From JAAFIP01 sp031431335 (GTDB lineage: Bacteria > Pseudomonadota > Gammaproteobacteria > Burkholderiales > Burkholderiaceae_C): DNA of 23,639 nt. The notes under the pieces are model-generated. The model saw only the letters and a program-made list of their open reading frames with translations, made no database searches and was not told where the DNA came from. Location of the stretch: contig JANPDG010000105.1 in assembly GCA_031431335.1 (NCBI GenBank), positions 1 to 23,639 of the forward strand, read 5' to 3'. The position numbers were made by a program, and so were the translations under genes. Below, piece after piece: positions 20,972 to 23,639 of the stretch. Numbering within the stretch: the stretch's first letter is position 1; the number at the start of each line of letters is the position of its first letter.

Positions 20972-21367
20972 ATGATGCAACGACTCCAACCACCCAACTG
21001 GGCAGAACCCAAGGGCTACGCCAACGGCATCGCTGTGCGCGGCACCATGATTTATGTAGGTGGCCAAATTGGCTGGAACGCCCAGCAGCAGTTCGAAACA
21101 GACGACTTTATCGCCCAATGCGCGCAAACCTTGCGCAATGTTGTGAGCGTTTTGCAGCAAGCGCACGCTGGACCTGAACACATGGTGCGCATGACATGGT
21201 ATGTGACTGACCGCCATGAATACAACAGCCGCCTCAAAGAGCTCGGTGCGGTGTACCGTGAGGTGGTGGGTAAAAACTACCCCGCAATGACCTGCGTGCA
21301 AGTCTCTGGCTTGATGGAAGCGCGGGCTAAGGTAGAAATCGAAGTCACTGCTGCCCTGCCTGACTGA
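20972..21367 (+). CDS. RidA/YjgF family protein
   Basis: A 131-residue small protein of the Rid family (YjgF/YER057c/UK114), normally a homotrimer. Recognisable parts are GIAVRGTMIYVGGQIGWNAQ near residues 20-40, FIAQCAQTLRNVVSVLQQAH near 48-67, and KNYPAMTCVQVSGLMEARAK followed by VEIEVTAALPD at the C-terminus. In archetypal RidA the C-terminal segment reads PARxxVxV, with an arginine that binds the substrate carboxylate; here it is methionine (YPAMTCVQV). It therefore belongs to a Rid subgroup with probably different substrates. As last gene of the operon it may hydrolyse an enamine/imine CoA intermediate made from the 2-amino substrate (inference). ATG 20972 and ATG 20975 are both possible starts. 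Confidence 0.85.
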   Translation: MMQRLQPPNWAEPKGYANGIAVRGTMIYVGGQIGWNAQQQFETDDFIAQCAQTLRNVVSVLQQAHAGPEHMVRMTWYVTDRHEYNSRLKELGAVYREVVGKNYPAMTCVQVSGLMEARAKVEIEVTAALPD

Positions 21368-21400
21368 CTTGGATATTTTGACTGAAATTAAATCAAACTA

Positions 21401-21433
21401 AAAAGGCTCTGAGAGCAGTCTGCAGAGCCTTTT
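21401..21433. terminator. Bidirectional rho-independent terminator
   Basis: AAAAGGCTCTG (21401-21411) pairs with CAGAGCCTTTT (21423-21433), an 11-bp stem around an 11-base loop, with T-runs on both strands (TTTT after the stem on plus; five As before it serve on minus). It lies between the convergent RidA and OmpA-like genes and can end both transcripts. Confidence 0.88.
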
Positions 21434-21481
21434 AAATCCTGCTTGTGGGGCAGGCTCGCGCAGTGGGCGATTGCTTATCTA

Positions 21482-22558
21482 TTACTTAGCAACACCAGTG
21501 ACTTCAATCGTCACACGGCGATCTGGCTGCAAACAAGAGATCAGCTGTGCATGTGGCAAACTGTTCTTGCAAGAAGTGGTGACTGGCTCGGACTCACCGC
21601 GGCCAACAGAGTCCGCCTTAGCAGCCTTAATGCCCATCGATTCGAGCAAGCTCTGCACGGTAGCAGCGCGGCGGGCCGACAATGGTGCGTTGTAATTGCT
21701 TGAGCCCAAGCGGTCTGTGTGCCCTGTGACGCTGAGTACGGCTATCGACTGGTACGATTTGAGACGCTGCGCAATGGTATTTAAGCGTTGCATGCCGCCT
21801 GGCAGCATTTCGTCGCGGCCAGACTTATCAAACTTGAACAGGGTGTCAGCCAGAAGCACATAGGTTTCTTTGCTGAGTGCTGCTGTAGCGGCAGCCACAG
21901 GTGCAGCAGCAGCTGGCGCTGGTGCAGCACGGGCCACCACCGGAGCGGCGCAAGCTGCCGCCTCTTGGGTAGCGCGGCGAATACCATCTTCAGCCATCAT
22001 CACATGCGGGGTGGCAGCACGCCAGCCAGTTTGCTCTTCAGCATGGCCTGCGCGCACGAGGCGCACTTCAGCGCAAGCGACGGTGCGTGCATTGCAGGCG
22101 AGTGTGGTGGCGTTGTTTTTGTATTTGCCTAATTCGAGCCAGAGATCATCGCGCAGGCGCGTGCTGCGGGCAATCAGCGGCGTTTCAAAACCAGCGCGGG
22201 CGGTTTTGTCGGCTTCTAGCGTTTGAATAATTTTCTGAGATTCGGTGAGCGATTCTTCGATATAGCCAGTGCGATCATTCTCGTGATACTGCGTCTTGGC
22301 AGAGTCTAGCCAGCACTGAGCTTTGGCCAACGGGTAATTGTTCTGTAGTACGCCCGATTCATTCAACTTGCGCAGACGCTGCTGCAAAGCGTCGATGGTT
22401 TTGCGGTCAGCGAGCACCTTGTCATCGGTGATGCGCTGCTCCTGCACGGCCAAGCCAGTACTTTGCGATGCAGGGCCGGGCGCTTCATTTTTGATAGCGG
22501 TCTGCGCACACCCCATAACAGCTAGTGATGTAAAAAGGCATAAAAATAACGGTTTCAT
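21482..22558 (-). CDS. OmpA-family outer-membrane lipoprotein
   Basis: A 358-residue protein starting at ATG 22558, with AAGAGG 6 bases upstream; an in-frame start at 22600 lacks this support. The N-terminus MKPLFLCLFTSLAVMGCAQT is a lipoprotein signal with lipobox VMGC, so the mature protein is lipid-anchored, probably in the outer membrane. The middle (residues 55-190) is helical, possibly coiled-coil (TIDALQQRLRKLNESGVL). An Ala/Pro-rich linker follows near residue 235. The C-terminal OmpA peptidoglycan-binding domain has DTLFKFDKSGRDEMLPGGMQ, VTGHTDRLGSSNYNAPLSAR and QPDRRVTIEV, the expected conserved residues. It would link outer membrane and peptidoglycan. It is 38 bases downstream of a beta-barrel gene on the same strand and likely co-transcribed with it. 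Confidence 0.88.
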   Translation of the reverse strand: MKPLFLCLFTSLAVMGCAQTAIKNEAPGPASQSTGLAVQEQRITDDKVLADRKTIDALQQRLRKLNESGVLQNNYPLAKAQCWLDSAKTQYHENDRTGYIEESLTESQKIIQTLEADKTARAGFETPLIARSTRLRDDLWLELGKYKNNATTLACNARTVACAEVRLVRAGHAEEQTGWRAATPHVMMAEDGIRRATQEAAACAAPVVARAAPAPAAAAPVAAATAALSKETYVLLADTLFKFDKSGRDEMLPGGMQRLNTIAQRLKSYQSIAVLSVTGHTDRLGSSNYNAPLSARRAATVQSLLESMGIKAAKADSVGRGESEPVTTSCKNSLPHAQLISCLQPDRRVTIEVTGVAK

Positions 22559-22596
22559 GGCAAGCCTCTTAAACGGTTGGCTGCGAAATTGCGGGA

Positions 22597-23639
22597 TCAT
22601 TTCGGATTCACAGAATTGGCAGGCGCAGCGCCTGTGCCGATGGCGGGTGAGCCTTGGGGGTTGACGGTGCGGTTGACGCGGGTATCTGAACCTTTGAACA
22701 GGTCTTCGTCAAACTTGTAGCGCACATTGAGCACCCAACCCCGGTTGGTGTAATCGCTGCCGGTCAAATCGTCGTCGCGGAAGCCGCGCCAGTTGTAGCC
22801 CAAGCCGACAATGAGGTTGTCCATCACTGTGTAGCCCACTTCAACGCCGTAGGCATATTGGCGCGCACCGCCTTTGCCCACCAGCAGCGTGGTAATCGCG
22901 CCGACGCTCCAGCGGTTGGTCACGTCATAGGTGATGCGGCCACCAATCAAGGAGGCATCGTACGAATCGTTCACCGTACCAAGCAGCAATTCGTTCACAC
23001 GCTTGTAGGCAAAACGACCGGTCACCCACCAAGGTCGCGAAGGATGGTAGTTCGCACGCAAGCTGATGATTTGCGTGTCGCTGTCTTTGTCAAGCGACTT
23101 GTCAGACTTTTGTTCAAACAGGCCGAGTGCATCAAACTTGTTGTTGTCCACCGGGCGGAGGGCGAAGCCGACTTGGAAACGATTTTGGCGTGTATCAGCC
23201 GTGCCGTTTTTTGGATCGATGCGGTTGTAATACTCACGCGCGAGCAAGGTCCAATCGCGATCCAGTTTGCGGGCAACGCTAGCCGTGAAAAGCCAATTGG
23301 TGTTGTCTCTGTCGCCGCGCCATTGAATGCGGCTCGAACCCTTCCACAGGGGGTTGGCAGTGTATTCAGCGCCAAGGCTCAAGGCGGTCGAGTTGCCGCT
23401 TGTGCTGTTGATACGCTCAATACTGGTTTGCAGGCGCAGGCCTTCGGCCACATTCCAACCATTGCGCAGCCCAATCGCGTTTTGGATGGTTTTGCCCGAA
23501 GCGCTGTCATTTAGGCGGTATTCGCTGAAGAGCGAGCCGTCTTGCATGTATTGCGTATCCACACCCAGCGCGAAGGCGCGTGAGAGCGGGCCGATACCTA
23601 GGCCGTAGTTAGCGCTGTAGGTGTGGGCATATTCATAGC
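22597..23639 (-). CDS. Outer-membrane beta-barrel protein, C-terminal part (cut by window edge)
   Basis: The frame is open to the right edge of the window (it reads YEYAHTYSANYGLGIGPLSR before the first candidate start), so at least 347 codons are present and the N-terminus lies outside. The sequence alternates short aromatic-rich strands and polar turns: GLRNGWNVAEGLRLQTSIER, SSRIQWRGDRDNTNWLFTAS, YHPSRPWWVTGRFAYKRVNE, NLIVGLGYNWRGFRDDDLTG, then GWVLNVRYKFDEDLF. This is a typical outer-membrane beta-barrel with 12 or more strands. Unusually the last strand is not the C-terminus: a tail of about 30 residues (KGSDTRVNRTVNPQG onward) follows it. I cannot name the family; it may be the membrane domain of a large surface protein. 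The OmpA-like lipoprotein gene follows 38 bases downstream, suggesting they act together in the cell envelope. Confidence 0.75.
   Translation of the reverse strand, partial: YEYAHTYSANYGLGIGPLSRAFALGVDTQYMQDGSLFSEYRLNDSASGKTIQNAIGLRNGWNVAEGLRLQTSIERINSTSGNSTALSLGAEYTANPLWKGSSRIQWRGDRDNTNWLFTASVARKLDRDWTLLAREYYNRIDPKNGTADTRQNRFQVGFALRPVDNNKFDALGLFEQKSDKSLDKDSDTQIISLRANYHPSRPWWVTGRFAYKRVNELLLGTVNDSYDASLIGGRITYDVTNRWSVGAITTLLVGKGGARQYAYGVEVGYTVMDNLIVGLGYNWRGFRDDDLTGSDYTNRGWVLNVRYKFDEDLFKGSDTRVNRTVNPQGSPAIGTGAAPANSVNPK

Noticed and set aside
22858..23514. A 218-codon plus-strand open frame at the right end
   Set aside because: It is the antisense of the beta-barrel gene, whose minus-strand reading shows clear alternating strand/turn sequence and is open to the window edge.

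Overview
The window looks like a chromosomal stretch from a betaproteobacterium of the order Burkholderiales, most likely Comamonadaceae. The grounds are the protein families present: two Bug/TctC-type binding proteins, a DUF1840 protein, a Liv-type ABC operon led by a FAA1-like CoA ligase, and an aerobic 2-aminobenzoyl-CoA gene set. The assignment rests on family recognition; no database was searched.

Left part (1-9667): a Crp/Fnr-type regulator, cut by the window edge, is divergent from an uptake operon. The operon holds an AMP-forming acyl/aryl-CoA ligase, livG, livH, livM, the periplasmic binding protein livK and livF, followed by a PaaK-like ligase homologue with an altered P-loop. Paired stem-loops sit between livH and livM and between livK and livF. 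A long imperfect inverted repeat separates the first ligase from livG.

Middle (9688-13862): a secreted rhodanese-like protein without the catalytic cysteine (minus strand), two Bug-type periplasmic binding proteins (plus strand, the first with a textbook terminator), then on the minus strand a DUF1840 protein and an unrecognised conserved-looking protein.

Right part (14013-21367): a compact plus-strand catabolic operon. It encodes a two-domain flavoprotein (FAD monooxygenase fused to an Old-Yellow-Enzyme-like reductase, as in 2-aminobenzoyl-CoA monooxygenase/reductase), a MarR regulator, an enoyl-CoA hydratase-like protein, an acyl-CoA dehydrogenase, a benzoate/2-aminobenzoate-CoA ligase and a RidA-like protein. 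Together with the transporters this fits CoA-dependent aerobic degradation of anthranilate (or salicylate): uptake, activation to the CoA thioester, dearomatising mono-oxygenation and reduction, then beta-oxidation-like steps, with RidA possibly handling an imine/enamine intermediate. A bidirectional terminator ends the operon. Beyond it, on the minus strand, lie an OmpA-family lipoprotein and the C-terminal part of an outer-membrane beta-barrel protein.

The most unusual feature is a dispersed element of about 57 bp (core TTTTCCGACGTGGA, followed by an AT-rich palindromic tail), present five times between 8.3 and 18.4 kb. Three copies fill intergenic gaps; two lie in frame inside catabolic genes (abmA and the acyl-CoA dehydrogenase) and add extra peptide to the enzymes. 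The abmA copy has lost the stop codons the other copies carry in that frame, while its opposite strand has gained stops. This looks like a protein-inserting repeat comparable in behaviour to Rickettsia palindromic elements.
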